Assembly (NCBI RefSeq): GCF_025399795.1
Contig: NZ_JAODTZ010000038.1
Span: forward strand, 1 to 64,000
Reading direction: 5' to 3'
Source: Streptomyces rhizosphaerihabitans
GTDB taxonomy: Bacteria > Actinomycetota > Actinomycetes > Streptomycetales > Streptomycetaceae
DNA length: 64,000 nt
The notes below the pieces were generated by a model, which saw nothing but the letters and a program-made list of their open reading frames with translations, had not been told where the DNA came from and did no database searches. The translations under genes were made by a program, and so were the position numbers. How positions within the stretch are numbered: position 1 is the first letter of the stretch; each line of letters begins with the position of its first letter. Positions 27,216 through 36,341 of the stretch are shown piece after piece.

Positions 27216-28220
27216 ATGACGGACAGCAGAAACGGTACGGGTGGCCTTACCCGTCCGGGCCAGGGCGAACCGGCGGTCGAGACACGCGGGTTGCGGCGGG
27301 AGTACCGCACACGGCGCGGCCCGGCGGTCGTCGCGCTCGACGACGTCTCGGTCACCGTGGAACAGGGCGAGGTGCACGGACTGCTCGGTCCGAACGGCGC
27401 GGGCAAGAGCACCCTGATGAAGATCCTCTCCACGGTGCTGCTGCCGACCTCGGGAAACGGCCGGGTCCTCGGCCACGACCTGGCGACCGAACACCGGCGG
27501 ATCCGCCCCCTGCTCGGCATCGTCTTCGGCGGCGAGCGCGGCCTCTATCCTCGGCTGACAGCACGTCAGAACTTGCGCTACTGGGCCGCCTTGTACGGTC
27601 TGACGACCAGGAACGCAGTCGCCCGCACCGACGCGCTGCTCGACGAACTCGGGCTCGCCGAGCGCGCCGACGACCGGGTGGAGACCTTCTCCGTGGGCAT
27701 GCGCCAGCGTCTCCACCTCGCCCGCGGCATCATCGGCGACCCCCGCGTCCTGCTGCTCGACGAACCGACCAACGGCCTGGACCCGCTGGCCGCACGGCAG
27801 TTGCGCGAACTGATCCTGCGGCTGGCGGGCGAGGGCCGCACCGTCCTGCTCGCCACGCACGACCTGGCCGAGGCGGAAGCGCTCTGCGACCGCGTCACCA
27901 TGATCAACCACGGGCGGGTGGTCGCCGCGGAGGCACCGAGGACCCTCGCCCGGCTCGTCCCGCGCCAGGAACGCGTCCGTATCCGCGCCGAGGAACCCCT
28001 GCTCGACCTGGTACGCGCGCTCCCGGGGACCCTCGGCACGGAACCCGCCGACGACGGGACCACAGTCGTCACGGTGGACAGCAAGGAAGCCGTGGGCCGC
28101 GTACTCGCCTTCGTGGTCGAGCGGGGAGTCACCGAGGTCCGCACCGAACTGCCCGGCCTGGAAGAGGTCTACCTCCAACTCGTGCACCGGGGCGAGACGC
28201 GCAGCGTGGTGAACCGGTGA
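27216..28220 (+). CDS. ABC transporter ATP-binding protein (DrrA/ABC-2 exporter type)
   Basis: This ATPase powers the two permeases that follow. Walker A is LGPNGAGKSTLM, the Q-loop region is GIVFGGERGLYPRLT, the signature is FSVGMRQRLHLAR, Walker B is VLLLDEPTNGLDP and the switch His is in LATHDLAEAEALCD. The C-terminal extension of about 90 residues is usual for drug/peptide exporters. The ATG at 27216 follows GGGAACGGGAGCG. It overlaps the next gene by four bases (GTGA), so the trio is one operon. It is likely the exporter, and perhaps self-protection, for the cluster product. Confidence 0.92.
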   Translation: MTDSRNGTGGLTRPGQGEPAVETRGLRREYRTRRGPAVVALDDVSVTVEQGEVHGLLGPNGAGKSTLMKILSTVLLPTSGNGRVLGHDLATEHRRIRPLLGIVFGGERGLYPRLTARQNLRYWAALYGLTTRNAVARTDALLDELGLAERADDRVETFSVGMRQRLHLARGIIGDPRVLLLDEPTNGLDPLAARQLRELILRLAGEGRTVLLATHDLAEAEALCDRVTMINHGRVVAAEAPRTLARLVPRQERVRIRAEEPLLDLVRALPGTLGTEPADDGTTVVTVDSKEAVGRVLAFVVERGVTEVRTELPGLEEVYLQLVHRGETRSVVNR

Positions 28221-28984
28221 GCCTGCTCGCGGCCGCCGGCAGGTTCCAGGGACGCCTGGTGCTGACCCACCGCGACTACCTCATCGACCTGGTGCGTACG
28301 CCGCTGCTCGCCGCTGTCTTCCTGCTCCTGATCCGGCACAACGACCGTCCCGACCTCCTCGCCAACGGTCTCCTCGCCCCCGTGCTGATGGGGGTGTGGA
28401 GCATGGCCATGCTGATCTCCGGAGAGGTCGTGGACAACGACCGCTGGCTCGGGACGCTGGAACTTCAGATCGCCGCGCCGGCCGACTTCGCCCGGGTGGT
28501 CCTCAGCCGGGTCTGGGTGACCACCGCGATCAGCCTGCTGACGGTGCTGGAGGTCGCCGCCGTCGCGATCCTCGGCTTCGGCACCGTTCCCGATGTGCCG
28601 CATCCCGGCGTCCTCGCCGTGGGACTGCTGGCCACCGCCGTCGCCACCGCGGGCGCCGCCACGTTGATGGCCGCCCTGTTCGTCGCGACCCGGACGGCCC
28701 GTACGTTCCAGAACTCCCTGAGCTACCCCGTCCTGTTGCTCGGCGGAGTGTTCGCCCCCCTCGACCGGCTGCCGGAGTGGACGCACCCCATCGGCCGCCT
28801 CGTCTATCTCTCCTGGAGCTCCGACCTGCTGCGCGACGCGCTCGCCCCGGCGGCGGTCACCTCCGCCCCGGCGCGCACCGGCGCCATCCTCGGTCTCGGC
28901 CTCCTCACCGGGGCCGGCGGACGACTCCTGCTCGGCAGGGTCGTACGGCTGGTACGTGAGAACGGGACGGTGGGGCTGCGGTGA
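28217..28984 (+). CDS. ABC-2 type permease, 255 aa
   Basis: The six hydrophobic segments include LLAAVFLLLIR, GVWSMAMLISGEVV, ISLLTVLEVAAVAILGFG, GLLATAVATAGAATLMAALF and YPVLLLGGVFAP, the pattern of ABC-2 membrane proteins. The short segment DNDRWLGTLELQIAAPADF is the conserved cytoplasmic element facing the ATPase. It starts with GTG inside the end of the ATPase gene. It pairs with the second permease to make a heterodimeric exporter. Confidence 0.88.
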   Translation: MSLLAAAGRFQGRLVLTHRDYLIDLVRTPLLAAVFLLLIRHNDRPDLLANGLLAPVLMGVWSMAMLISGEVVDNDRWLGTLELQIAAPADFARVVLSRVWVTTAISLLTVLEVAAVAILGFGTVPDVPHPGVLAVGLLATAVATAGAATLMAALFVATRTARTFQNSLSYPVLLLGGVFAPLDRLPEWTHPIGRLVYLSWSSDLLRDALAPAAVTSAPARTGAILGLGLLTGAGGRLLLGRVVRLVRENGTVGLR

Positions 28985-29799
28985 GCCGCACGGCGGACGA
29001 CCCGCGCACGGGCCGCCGGACGCGGGTGCTGGGCTGGGCGGCACGCGCCGGGGCCGCCGACTACGGCACGGTGTTCACCTGGAAGACCTGGCTGCTCGGC
29101 TGGTTCGTCCGCATGCTCGCCCAGGTGCTGTTCTTCGCCACCATCGGCAACCTGCTCGGGCCGGGGCAGGCCCGCTACCTCCTCGTCGGCAACGCGGTGG
29201 CACTCGTCGCACTGCACGGCGTGTTCGCGACCGCCTCCACCACCTGGGAGCTCCAGAACGGCACCCTGCCCCTGCTGGTCGCCTCGCCCAGCAGTCCCGC
29301 GCTCGTCCTGGTCGGGCGGAGCCTCTTCTGGCTGCCGGACGGGGTGGCCTGCGGGCTGGGCGCCGTCCTCATCCTCGGTCCGGTGGCCGGACTGCCTCTG
29401 ACGGCGGCGTCGGTCGCCCTGCTCACCGTTCTGCTGGTCCTCGTCGCGGTGACGAGCTACTGCCTCGGCCTCTTCCTCGGCTCCCTGGTGCTGACCGCCG
29501 TCGACCTGCGCAACGTCGTGTCCAACGCGGCGTTCACGGTCATGCTGATCGTCTGCGGCCCGGAGGTGCCGTCGGATGCCGTGGGCCCCGTCCTCGCCGG
29601 GTTCGGCCACCTGCTGCCCCTCACCCATGGATTGCTGGCGATCCGCGAGGTGCTGGCGGGCGAGGCCGGCGCGCACACGGCCGGACTGGCCGGATGGGAG
29701 ACGCTGATCGGCGCGTGCTGGCTGGCCGCCGCCCTCGCCGTACTGGGGCTACGGGCCCGCAGAAGCAGGCGCGACGGGGCGGCCCTCTTCCTGACCTGA
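28981..29799 (+). CDS. ABC-2 type permease, 272 aa
   Basis: The second membrane subunit overlaps the previous stop by four bases (GTGA). Helices include FVRMLAQVLFFATIGNLLG, GNAVALVALHGVFATAS, SVALLTVLLVLVAVTSYCLG and AAFTVMLIVCGPEV. TWELQNGTLPLLVASPSS corresponds to the ATPase-contacting loop seen in its partner. It is the last gene of the cluster's plus-strand operon, and an 86-base gap follows. Confidence 0.88.
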   Translation: MSRTADDPRTGRRTRVLGWAARAGAADYGTVFTWKTWLLGWFVRMLAQVLFFATIGNLLGPGQARYLLVGNAVALVALHGVFATASTTWELQNGTLPLLVASPSSPALVLVGRSLFWLPDGVACGLGAVLILGPVAGLPLTAASVALLTVLLVLVAVTSYCLGLFLGSLVLTAVDLRNVVSNAAFTVMLIVCGPEVPSDAVGPVLAGFGHLLPLTHGLLAIREVLAGEAGAHTAGLAGWETLIGACWLAAALAVLGLRARRSRRDGAALFLT

Positions 29800-29885
29800 T
29801 GCTTTGGGCGGCGGGCGGCGAGGTCCTACGGACAGGGGCAGTCACCGGAAACGGGACCGAGTTCCTCGTCGCTCCGGGCCCTCGG

Positions 29886-31137
29886 TCACAGTTCGACCGG
29901 CTCGTCCCGCGCCGGCCGACCGGCCATCGCCAGGAGCCAGGGGATGCCGAGGAGGACGACAAGAACGAGTCCGAGAACCAGCGGTGCGGGACGTACGGCG
30001 TCCAGGCCCACGGCCATCAGTGCGGCGACTGCGCAGGTCCCGGCCAGCGGCCGGTAGAGCTCGCGGTCCTCGCGCCAGACACGCAGGGACGTCGCGAGCA
30101 CCATGGTTGTACCGAGCACCAAGGCCGCGCCCCCGCAGAGCGTCCAGGCGACGGCGGCGGGGGTGCGGCCGTCGTGGGCATGCTCGACGAAGCCCACGCT
30201 CGCGGCGCCCATGGACGCCATGGCGGCCGTGAGCGGCAGTTGGACCAGGAGCCACTGCGCGGTGCTCGCACGGGTCGGACGCGGCAGCCGGTGTCCGGCG
30301 AAATCGAAGTATGTCCACCAGGAACCGAAGCTGACGACGACGGCGACGAGTCCGACGGCGATGGTGAGCGCGTTGGTCGGCTCGTGGGACAGGCCCTCGA
30401 CGACGCCGACCACGGTCTCGCCGAGCACGATGATGATGAACAGGCCGAACCGTTCGGCGAGCAGGTCGGTCACGCTCAGCGCGACCGCCCGCACCGGGGT
30501 GGCCCAGCCCATCATGAACACGAAGCCCGCCAGGTAGGCGAGGACCAGCAGGCCCCAGGCGGTCATGCGGTCATGCGGTCATGCGGTCATGCGGTCATGC
30601 GGTCATGCGGTCATCCTCCGGCAGGACGGCGCTCGCGGCGAGGACAACCGCGCACACGGCCGTCCCGCCCACGAACAGCCCGCTGGAACGCCGGAACTCG
30701 GGGCTGTCACCGCGTGAGGCGAACAGCCACAGCAGTGCGAGGACCGCGAACATCACGCCCGCGTTCACGGCGAACGCCGCTCCGTGCTCGCCGCCTGCCT
30801 CCGGGATGAACGCGCCCAGCGGCACGAGCACGAGGATCTGCAGCAGGAACACGACCCGGCTGCGCGCGTCGTCGTGGCCGTGCAGTTCGTGGTGGAGGCT
30901 GCCGTTGAACCAGGCGACCCACACCAGCGCGAACACCACGGTGAACTCGAACAGGCCGTGCCAGGTGAGGTGTTCGGCGAAGTGGTGGGCCGCCTGGCCG
31001 ACCAGGACGACCACGACCAGGTCGTAGAAGAGCTCGAGCGGTCCGACCGACCGCTCCGGCGGCTGCTCGCCGTGAGGCCGAGGGGGCCGCCACAGCTGAC
31101 GCCGCAGCCCGGCCCACTCCCCGTATCGCGAGGTCAT
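29886..31137 (-). pseudogene. ltrA: Low temperature requirement protein A (LtrA family), split by repeat expansion
   Basis: The N-terminal half (31137 to about 30600) carries the family opening VGPLELFYDLVVVVLVGQ and HGLFEFTVVFALVWVAWFN. The C-terminal half (30566-29886) carries ERFGLFIIIVLGETVVGVVEG. Together they are a multi-spanning membrane protein of normal length. Between them the 8-bp unit ATGACCGC (minus strand) is repeated seven times. With two copies the two halves join in one frame (PEDDRMTAWGLL). With three or more copies a TGA appears, and each copy gives an overlapping ATGA stop/start. It is either off, or made as two pieces by reinitiation. The function of LtrA proteins is unclear. 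Confidence 0.82.
30559..30614. repeat. Seven tandem copies of an 8-bp unit inside ltrA
   Basis: GCGGTCAT (plus strand) is repeated seven times without a mismatch. The unit length is not a multiple of three, so slippage changes the reading frame of ltrA. Confidence 0.95.
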
Positions 31138-31442
31138 GCGCGCAGGTAGATCGCCGGCGGAGGAAGGCCTCGGATACGGTCCACAGGCGTTCCTCCGCTA
31201 GCCCGGCGCGCGGCAGGACAGCCGCACGCCTGCGGAAGGCGAGGCCTCCGTACGCGACTTCGCCAGGCCACGTACAGAAGCCTGAGAAACGAACCCCCGA
31301 CCCGCAGTGGCCGGTGTCAGAGGAGTGAGCACCATGAGCAAGACCGTCCTGATCACCGGGCCCCACCTGTGCGCGGCGCAGGGCTCGATCACCAGTTCTC
31401 GATCACCAGTTCAGGGACAGATCTGAGTGGCATGGTCGGCAT
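31138..31442. other. Gap containing the first codons of a lost SDR gene
   Basis: At 31334, ATG AGC AAG ACC GTC CTG ATC ACC GGG (MSKTVLITG) follows GAGGAGTGAGC. This is the classic start of a short-chain dehydrogenase, but similarity ends after about nine codons. Nothing else was recognised. Confidence 0.45.
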
Positions 31443-31939
31443 GTGGCAGTGCATCGTGCGGTGGTGAACGATTCTGCCCTTGCCGAGCACGAGGACCGTT
31501 GGGTCTTGGGTCTTCGGGGTCTGGCTGTCACTGAGATCATCATCGACTTCCGGTTGACGCTTCTGCTCGGCTCGGAAGCCTGGGTCGTTCTGGAACGACC
31601 ATCCCGAATCGGACAAGGGTTGGCCCGTAGCGACGATCTGCAGGGATTGTCGGATCCGGGACGCCAGGACGTGGCGGCGGCTCTGGCCCTGTTCGGCGCC
31701 AAGGTCTTGTCGGCCGTGGCCTTCAAGACGGGCTCACTGCGGCTGGTCTTCGACAACGGACTGCATCTCACCTGCCCGGCAGACCCCTCGTTCGAAACCT
31801 GGCAGGTGACGGGCCCGGGGGCTGGCGGTTTGTGTCGACGCCGAGGAGTGAGCTTACGGTGCGGTCGGCCGACACCGGGTCGAACGCCAGGAGCGGAGAA
31901 GGCATGCCGCCGACCTGGCGCACCGCTTCGGCCTCCTGA
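31443..31939 (+). pseudogene. DUF6188-family protein with a late frameshift
   Basis: The frame reads RWVLGLRGLAVTEIIIDFRL, RQDVAAALALFGAKVLSAV and FETWQVTGPG, matching small Streptomyces proteins annotated DUF6188. After QVTGPG a one-base change moves the expected ending GWRFVSTPRSELTVRS into another frame, which ends at 31939. The product before the shift is nearly complete, so partial function is possible. The start is one of several GTGs from 31443 on, and no clear ribosome site picks one. The family's role is unknown. Confidence 0.6.
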
Positions 31940-31947
31940 CGACCGCG

Positions 31948-31978
31948 ACGCGCGCGGAAGGGCCCCTTCCGCGCGCGT
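31948..31978 (+). terminator. Perfect 15-bp stem terminator
   Basis: ACGCGCGCGGAAGGG, one base, then CCCTTCCGCGCGCGT. It follows the DUF6188 gene and lies 18 bases before the next promoter element. Confidence 0.75.
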
Positions 31979-31995
31979 TGGGCGGGGTGACTGCT

Positions 31996-32007
31996 TAGCG
32001 TGACCCC
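31996..32007 (+). promoter_or_regulatory. -10 element of a leaderless promoter
   Basis: TAGCGT (31996-32001), six bases, then ATG at 32008. No ribosome site is present. Confidence 0.5.
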
Positions 32008-33510
32008 ATGACCACTGTCCAAGACCGGCCCGCCCCCGACACCCGGCGGTGGAAGGCGCTCGCCGTCTGTCTGACGGCGGGCTTCATCTCGCTGCTCGAC
32101 ACCTCGATCGTGAACGTGGCGCTGCCCTCGATGGAGCACGGGCTGGCCGCCTCGGAGGCCGCCCAGTCCTGGGTGGTCTCCGGGTACGCCCTGACCTTCG
32201 GGCTGGTGCTCGTCCCGGCCGGCCGACTGGGCGACATGCGCGGGCGACGCCAGGCCTTCCTGCTGGGGCTGGCCCTGTTCACGCTGGCCTCGGGGGCGTG
32301 CGGCCTCGCTCCCAGTGCCTCCTGGCTGGTGCTGTTCCGCCTGGTCCAGGGCACAGCGGCGGGCATGGTCGCCCCGCAGACCTCGGGGCTGATCCAGCAG
32401 ATGTTCCAAGGCGCCGAGCGGGCCAAGGCCTTCGGTCTGCTCGGCAGTGTCATCGGGATCTCGACGGCGGCAGGCCCGCTGGCGGGCGGTCTGCTGATCG
32501 ACGCCGTAGGCACCGATGACGGCTGGCGCTGGGTGTTCTTCGTCAACCTGCCCATCGGGGTCGCCGCGTTCGCCGCAGGACTGCGGCTGCTGCCCCGATT
32601 CCCGGCGGCGACGGGCAAGCGGGAGAAGTTCGACCCGTTCGGTGTGCTGCTCCTCGGCGCCGCCGTGCTCGCGCTCATGCTGCCGCTGGTGCAGATGCAG
32701 CAGTGGACCGGGCGGCTGAAGTGGGCCATGCTGCCGGTGGCCGCGCTGCTGCTGGCCGCGTTCTGGGCGTGGGAGCGGCGCCAAGGACGGCACGGGCAGG
32801 CTCCGCTGGTCGATCTGAACCTGTTCTCCCTGCGCTCCTTCACGCTCGGCTCCCTGATCAGCCTGACCTACTTCGCGGGCTTCACCACGGTCTTCTTCGT
32901 CTACTCCCTGTTCCTGCAGAACACGGCCGGATACAGCGCGCTGGCAGCCGGTGTCTCGGTGCTGCCCTTCGCGGCCGCCTCCGCGGTCGGCGCCGCCATC
33001 GGGGGCCGGCTCGTGATGCGCCACGGCCGCAAGCTGGTCGTCTTCGGTCTCTTCGCGGTGGTGGTCGGGCTGCTCGGGGTGATCGTGGCGGTCCAGCTGG
33101 TACCCCTGCAGAGTGTCGGGTGGGCCACGGCCCTGCCCATGGTCATCGCCGGGATCGGCTCGGGCCTCACGGTCTCCCCCAACACGACGCTCACACTCAC
33201 CCGCGTCCCCGTTCTCCGTGCCGGCGCGGCGGGCGGGGTGCTGCAGACGGGGCAGCGCATCGGCTCGGCGGCCGGTATCGCCGTGGTGGGCGCGGTGTAC
33301 TTCGCGCATCAGGCCGACCACGGTCGCTCCGTCACAGCCATTCAGCTCGGACTGCTCACCGCCGTCGGCATGAGCCTGATCGCACTGCTTCTGGCCGTCG
33401 CGGACCTACGGGTACGCCAAGCACACCCCGAGCCGGAGCGGGCCGTGGAAACCCCCCGGCGTGGTTTCGAGGAGGGGGACGCCGAGGAAATGGTCCGGCG
33501 CGGCGGCTGA
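32008..33510 (+). CDS. MFS drug exporter, DHA2 (EmrB/QacA) family, 500 aa
   Basis: This is a proton-driven multidrug efflux pump with 14 predicted helices. The first helix carries FISLLDTSIVNVALPSME, the DHA2 motif D1 (LDxTIVNVALP). GRLGDMRGRRQAFLLG is the loop 2-3 motif A, and AGPLAGGLLIDAVG is motif C of antiporters. The C-terminal half ends in a charged cytoplasmic tail. The ATG at 32008 is supported by a leaderless promoter element. The substrate is unknown, and no regulator gene is adjacent. Confidence 0.92.
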   Translation: MTTVQDRPAPDTRRWKALAVCLTAGFISLLDTSIVNVALPSMEHGLAASEAAQSWVVSGYALTFGLVLVPAGRLGDMRGRRQAFLLGLALFTLASGACGLAPSASWLVLFRLVQGTAAGMVAPQTSGLIQQMFQGAERAKAFGLLGSVIGISTAAGPLAGGLLIDAVGTDDGWRWVFFVNLPIGVAAFAAGLRLLPRFPAATGKREKFDPFGVLLLGAAVLALMLPLVQMQQWTGRLKWAMLPVAALLLAAFWAWERRQGRHGQAPLVDLNLFSLRSFTLGSLISLTYFAGFTTVFFVYSLFLQNTAGYSALAAGVSVLPFAAASAVGAAIGGRLVMRHGRKLVVFGLFAVVVGLLGVIVAVQLVPLQSVGWATALPMVIAGIGSGLTVSPNTTLTLTRVPVLRAGAAGGVLQTGQRIGSAAGIAVVGAVYFAHQADHGRSVTAIQLGLLTAVGMSLIALLLAVADLRVRQAHPEPERAVETPRRGFEEGDAEEMVRRGG

Positions 33511-33711
33511 GGGGCACGGCCTCCGTCACGGCTCCCCCGCTCTGACTCGTCAGGCGAGTTCACCGGCCCAATCGGTGCGCCTCAGGCGGGAACTTCCGCC
33601 GTGCTTCTGGACCTGCACAGCGATCTTGTGCCCGATGCCGAGTGGACTCACATCGCCCGGAACCACATTTCGTCGGTTCGCCGATCTTCGGCCAGGTCCT
33701 GGATGCCGCCC

Positions 33712-33738
33712 GCCGATACTCGGGTCCTGAGTATCGGC
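33712..33738. terminator. Hairpin between convergent genes
   Basis: GCCGATACTC, seven bases, GAGTATCGGC is a perfect 10-bp stem between the MFS stop (33510) and the hydrolase stop (33785). It may serve both directions. The rest of this 270-base gap holds no gene I recognise. Confidence 0.6.
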
Positions 33739-33784
33739 AGCGAGGAAGGAGCCCATGGGGCGGCATCCTGCCAAGACCTGAGGA

Positions 33785-34636
33785 TCAGAAGCGGCTCGTC
33801 ACCCGCGCGGCGTTCTTGGCGATGCTCGCGACGATCTGGTCATGGAGCGGCACAGGCAGGTCGTGGCCCATCGCATCGAGCGGCAGGTAGGTCGAGTCGG
33901 CGAGCGCGGCGTGGGTGGCCTCGCCGCCGGCGATTTTGATCAGCGGATCTTCGCCACCGTGGATCACCAGCGCGGGGAGCCTCAACTGCTGAAGGCGTTT
34001 CGTGCGGTCAGGCGCGATCAAGGCCGCAGTCACCTGGCGTGTTCCGCCCTCGGGATGCTGCGCGCGGTCGTATGCCTGCGTCGCCAGCGCGAGGCGGCGC
34101 TCGCTCTCGCTGTCCGCGTAGGTCTTCGAGCCGATCGTGGCGTACAGGCCGGCGATCTGCTTGATCGCGTCCTCGCGACCGGGTGGCAGCGGTTTGGTCA
34201 GCTCCTCCAGCACATTGCCGTCGGCCATGCCGATGCTGATGTGCGGCGTGCTCATGATCGAGCACAGGCTGAGCACGCGCGCCGTGTGCTCGATCGCGAG
34301 CAGCTGGGCGATCATCCCGCCCATCGAGGCGCCGACGACGTGCGCCTGCTCGATGCCGAGATGGTCGAGCAGCTCGACCGTGTCACGCGCCAGCGCCCTC
34401 AGGTAGTACTGGCTCGGTGTGCTCTTCCATTCCGTGAGACCGCTGTCGCGGTTGTCGGGACGAATCACCCGGTAGCCCCGCTCGACGAGCGCGTCGACGA
34501 TCTCCTGCGGCCAGTGGATCAGCTGCGAGCTGAGTCCCATGATCAGCAGCAGCGGCTCCCCCTCCGAGTTCCCCTCGTCGCGAAAACACATCTTCACCGT
34601 CGTCAACTCCGCGAACTGATCGCGCTTGTCGCTCAT
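33785..34636 (-). CDS. Alpha/beta hydrolase, 283 aa
   Basis: This is a soluble serine hydrolase. The oxyanion region is LLLIMGLSSQLIHWPQE, the nucleophile elbow VVGASMGGMIAQLLA (G-A-S-M-G-G), the acid segment VIHGGEDPLI and the catalytic His MGHDLPVP. RVIRPDNRDSGLTEW is the usual second strand. The motif set is that of the epoxide-hydrolase/esterase-like group annotated alpha/beta fold hydrolase in actinobacteria. The ATG at 34636 has GGAGAGG about 7 bases upstream. The frame extends upstream without a better start. The substrate is unknown. Confidence 0.87.
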   Translation of the reverse strand: MSDKRDQFAELTTVKMCFRDEGNSEGEPLLLIMGLSSQLIHWPQEIVDALVERGYRVIRPDNRDSGLTEWKSTPSQYYLRALARDTVELLDHLGIEQAHVVGASMGGMIAQLLAIEHTARVLSLCSIMSTPHISIGMADGNVLEELTKPLPPGREDAIKQIAGLYATIGSKTYADSESERRLALATQAYDRAQHPEGGTRQVTAALIAPDRTKRLQQLRLPALVIHGGEDPLIKIAGGEATHAALADSTYLPLDAMGHDLPVPLHDQIVASIAKNAARVTSRF

Positions 34637-35264
34637 GGCATCCTCTCCGGCAGTTGAGTCCCCCTGCCGTCCAACAACGCCGGCTCGACGCGCGGTGAGA
34701 GCTCCGCAACGCCAGGCCCGGCGTCGTACTGGAAAGCAGATTGGGGCGGGCCCGACGGCCCGTCCACAGAACAACGAGCCGACGATCAAGGAGACACGCC
34801 CTGGCCCCAGGCATATGCCGGAACATAAAAGCCCTGCTCAGGACCGATAGAGGGTTTTATCCGTCCTCGCTGACGTCCTTCCGGGCCTCGCGGCTCGGGT
34901 CGTGCAGCTCCCGCAGGCCGGGGCCGGCGGTCGGGTGAAGGCGCCGGCATTCGACGAGCCATCGCCTACCTGAGCCGAGAGCACGGCTTGTCAGACTCAG
35001 AGGCATCTGAAGGCGGGCTGATGCTGGTGACTGAGGCGTCCCTCAAATCGCCGGGATGCTTCGCCATCCGACGACAGTGCTGCCGCGCCTCCTCCATACC
35101 GCCACCGTCCGGCATGAGTCTTCCGGCGACAACAAGAGCGGCCCAGTAGGCGGACGGGCTGCCGTCGGGACAACGGCACCAACAGTCTCAGCCTCAGCCG
35201 GGGAACACCGTCCCTGCCCATGCCGTCACCGTACGCACTTCAGCACTGAATCCACACCCTCGGT
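34637..35264. other. Gap of about 630 bases without a recognised gene
   Basis: An imperfect stem ATAAAAGCCCT/AGGGTTTTAT lies at 34825-34860. No open frame here has convincing support. Confidence 0.4.
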
Positions 35265-35737
35265 TCATGACGGTCGGCCGCCGAACTGCCAGTTGTGGAC
35301 CTCGATGTCGGCGTACCGGTCCGGGGTCAGGACAGCGCGTGCCGTGTCCGGGTCCGGTGCCCGGACCAGTGCCTCCGTACCCAGCCAGACGGCGCGGTCG
35401 TCGGACAGCAGCGGCCCGTATGCGATCAGCTCGTCCTGGTCGGGCGGCACCGTGAGGTCAGCGGCCTGCCCCGTGCCGAGGCCGAGCACCAGGTACCGGT
35501 TGCCCCCGGTCCGGCCGCCGGGGAAATCCCACATGGTGCGTCCCAGCGTGTTGCGCCACCGGCGCAGCAGCACGTCCCGGTACACACTGGCCTGATAGCC
35601 GGGCTCGTCGAAGGCGAACGCGCGGGCGGAGGCGGGATCTGGCAGGTCAACGATGTGCACGCTGCCGGTGGGCGTGTCGCCGTCGTCGGTGAGGGTCGGG
35701 CCCAGGCGATCATCTCCTTCGCGTACCGGTCCATCAG
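35265..35737 (-). pseudogene. YciI-like protein, frameshifted and 5'-truncated
   Basis: The last 130 residues read HIVDLPDPASARAFAFDEPG, YLVLGLGTGQ, LIAYGPLLSDDRAVWLGTEALV and ADIEVHNWQFGGRPS, typical of YciI/DGPF-type domains in Streptomyces. Upstream, DRYAKEMIAWAR (about 35734-35700) continues the protein in another frame, so a small indel lies near 35700. Coding stops where the IS200/IS605 left end begins (about 35745). The element probably inserted in or next to the 5' part. Confidence 0.6.
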
Positions 35738-35888
35738 GACCTAGCGAGGGGACCCGCGCCTTCAGGCGTGGGGGGAATCGCTTCTCGGTGCTGCTTTGAC
35801 CTCAGTTTTGTCCATGGATCTGTCCTGTCGGCCTCGGGGTGCCGATATCGGCGGACACTAGACACATGCCGTGCATATATTGGTGATT

Positions 35889-36341
35889 ATGGCCGTGCCT
35901 CGGAAGGTTCGCCGATATTCCGGCGGTGTGTACGACTTGGGTCTGCATGTCGTGTGGTGCCCGAAGTACCGCCGTCGGGTCCTTGGCGGCCGGGTCGCGG
36001 TCCGGCTGCGTGAGTTGATCGAAGCGAAGGCGGTGGAGAGGGGCTGGGAGATCATCGCCCTGGAGGTGATGCCCGACCACGTCCACGTTTTCGTCAAGCA
36101 CGGGCCGAAGGCCTCCGCGTCCTACGTTGCGAACCAGTTCAAGGGCTTCACTTCCCGCGTCCTGCGCGAGGAGTTTCCGCATCTGAAGTCGCAGATGCCC
36201 ACCCTGTGGTCGTCGTCGTTCTTCGTTGCCTCGGTCGGCGCGGTCAGCGCGGACACGGTCGAGCAGTACATCAACACCCAGTGGGAACGCCCCTGGACCA
36301 ACAAGCGGAAGAATGAGGAGGACCGTGCACCGTGCGTATAA
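35889..36341 (+). CDS. tnpA: IS200/IS605 Y1 transposase TnpA
   Basis: This single-strand transposase of the HUH class carries YDLGLHVVWCPKYRRRVLGG at the N-terminus, the HUH motif in VMPDHVHVFVKHGPK, and the catalytic Tyr in TVEQYINTQWERPW. About 150 residues is normal. The ATG at 35889 is used, although a GTG at 35871 in frame is possible. The frame is intact. Confidence 0.88.
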   Translation: MAVPRKVRRYSGGVYDLGLHVVWCPKYRRRVLGGRVAVRLRELIEAKAVERGWEIIALEVMPDHVHVFVKHGPKASASYVANQFKGFTSRVLREEFPHLKSQMPTLWSSSFFVASVGAVSADTVEQYINTQWERPWTNKRKNEEDRAPCV

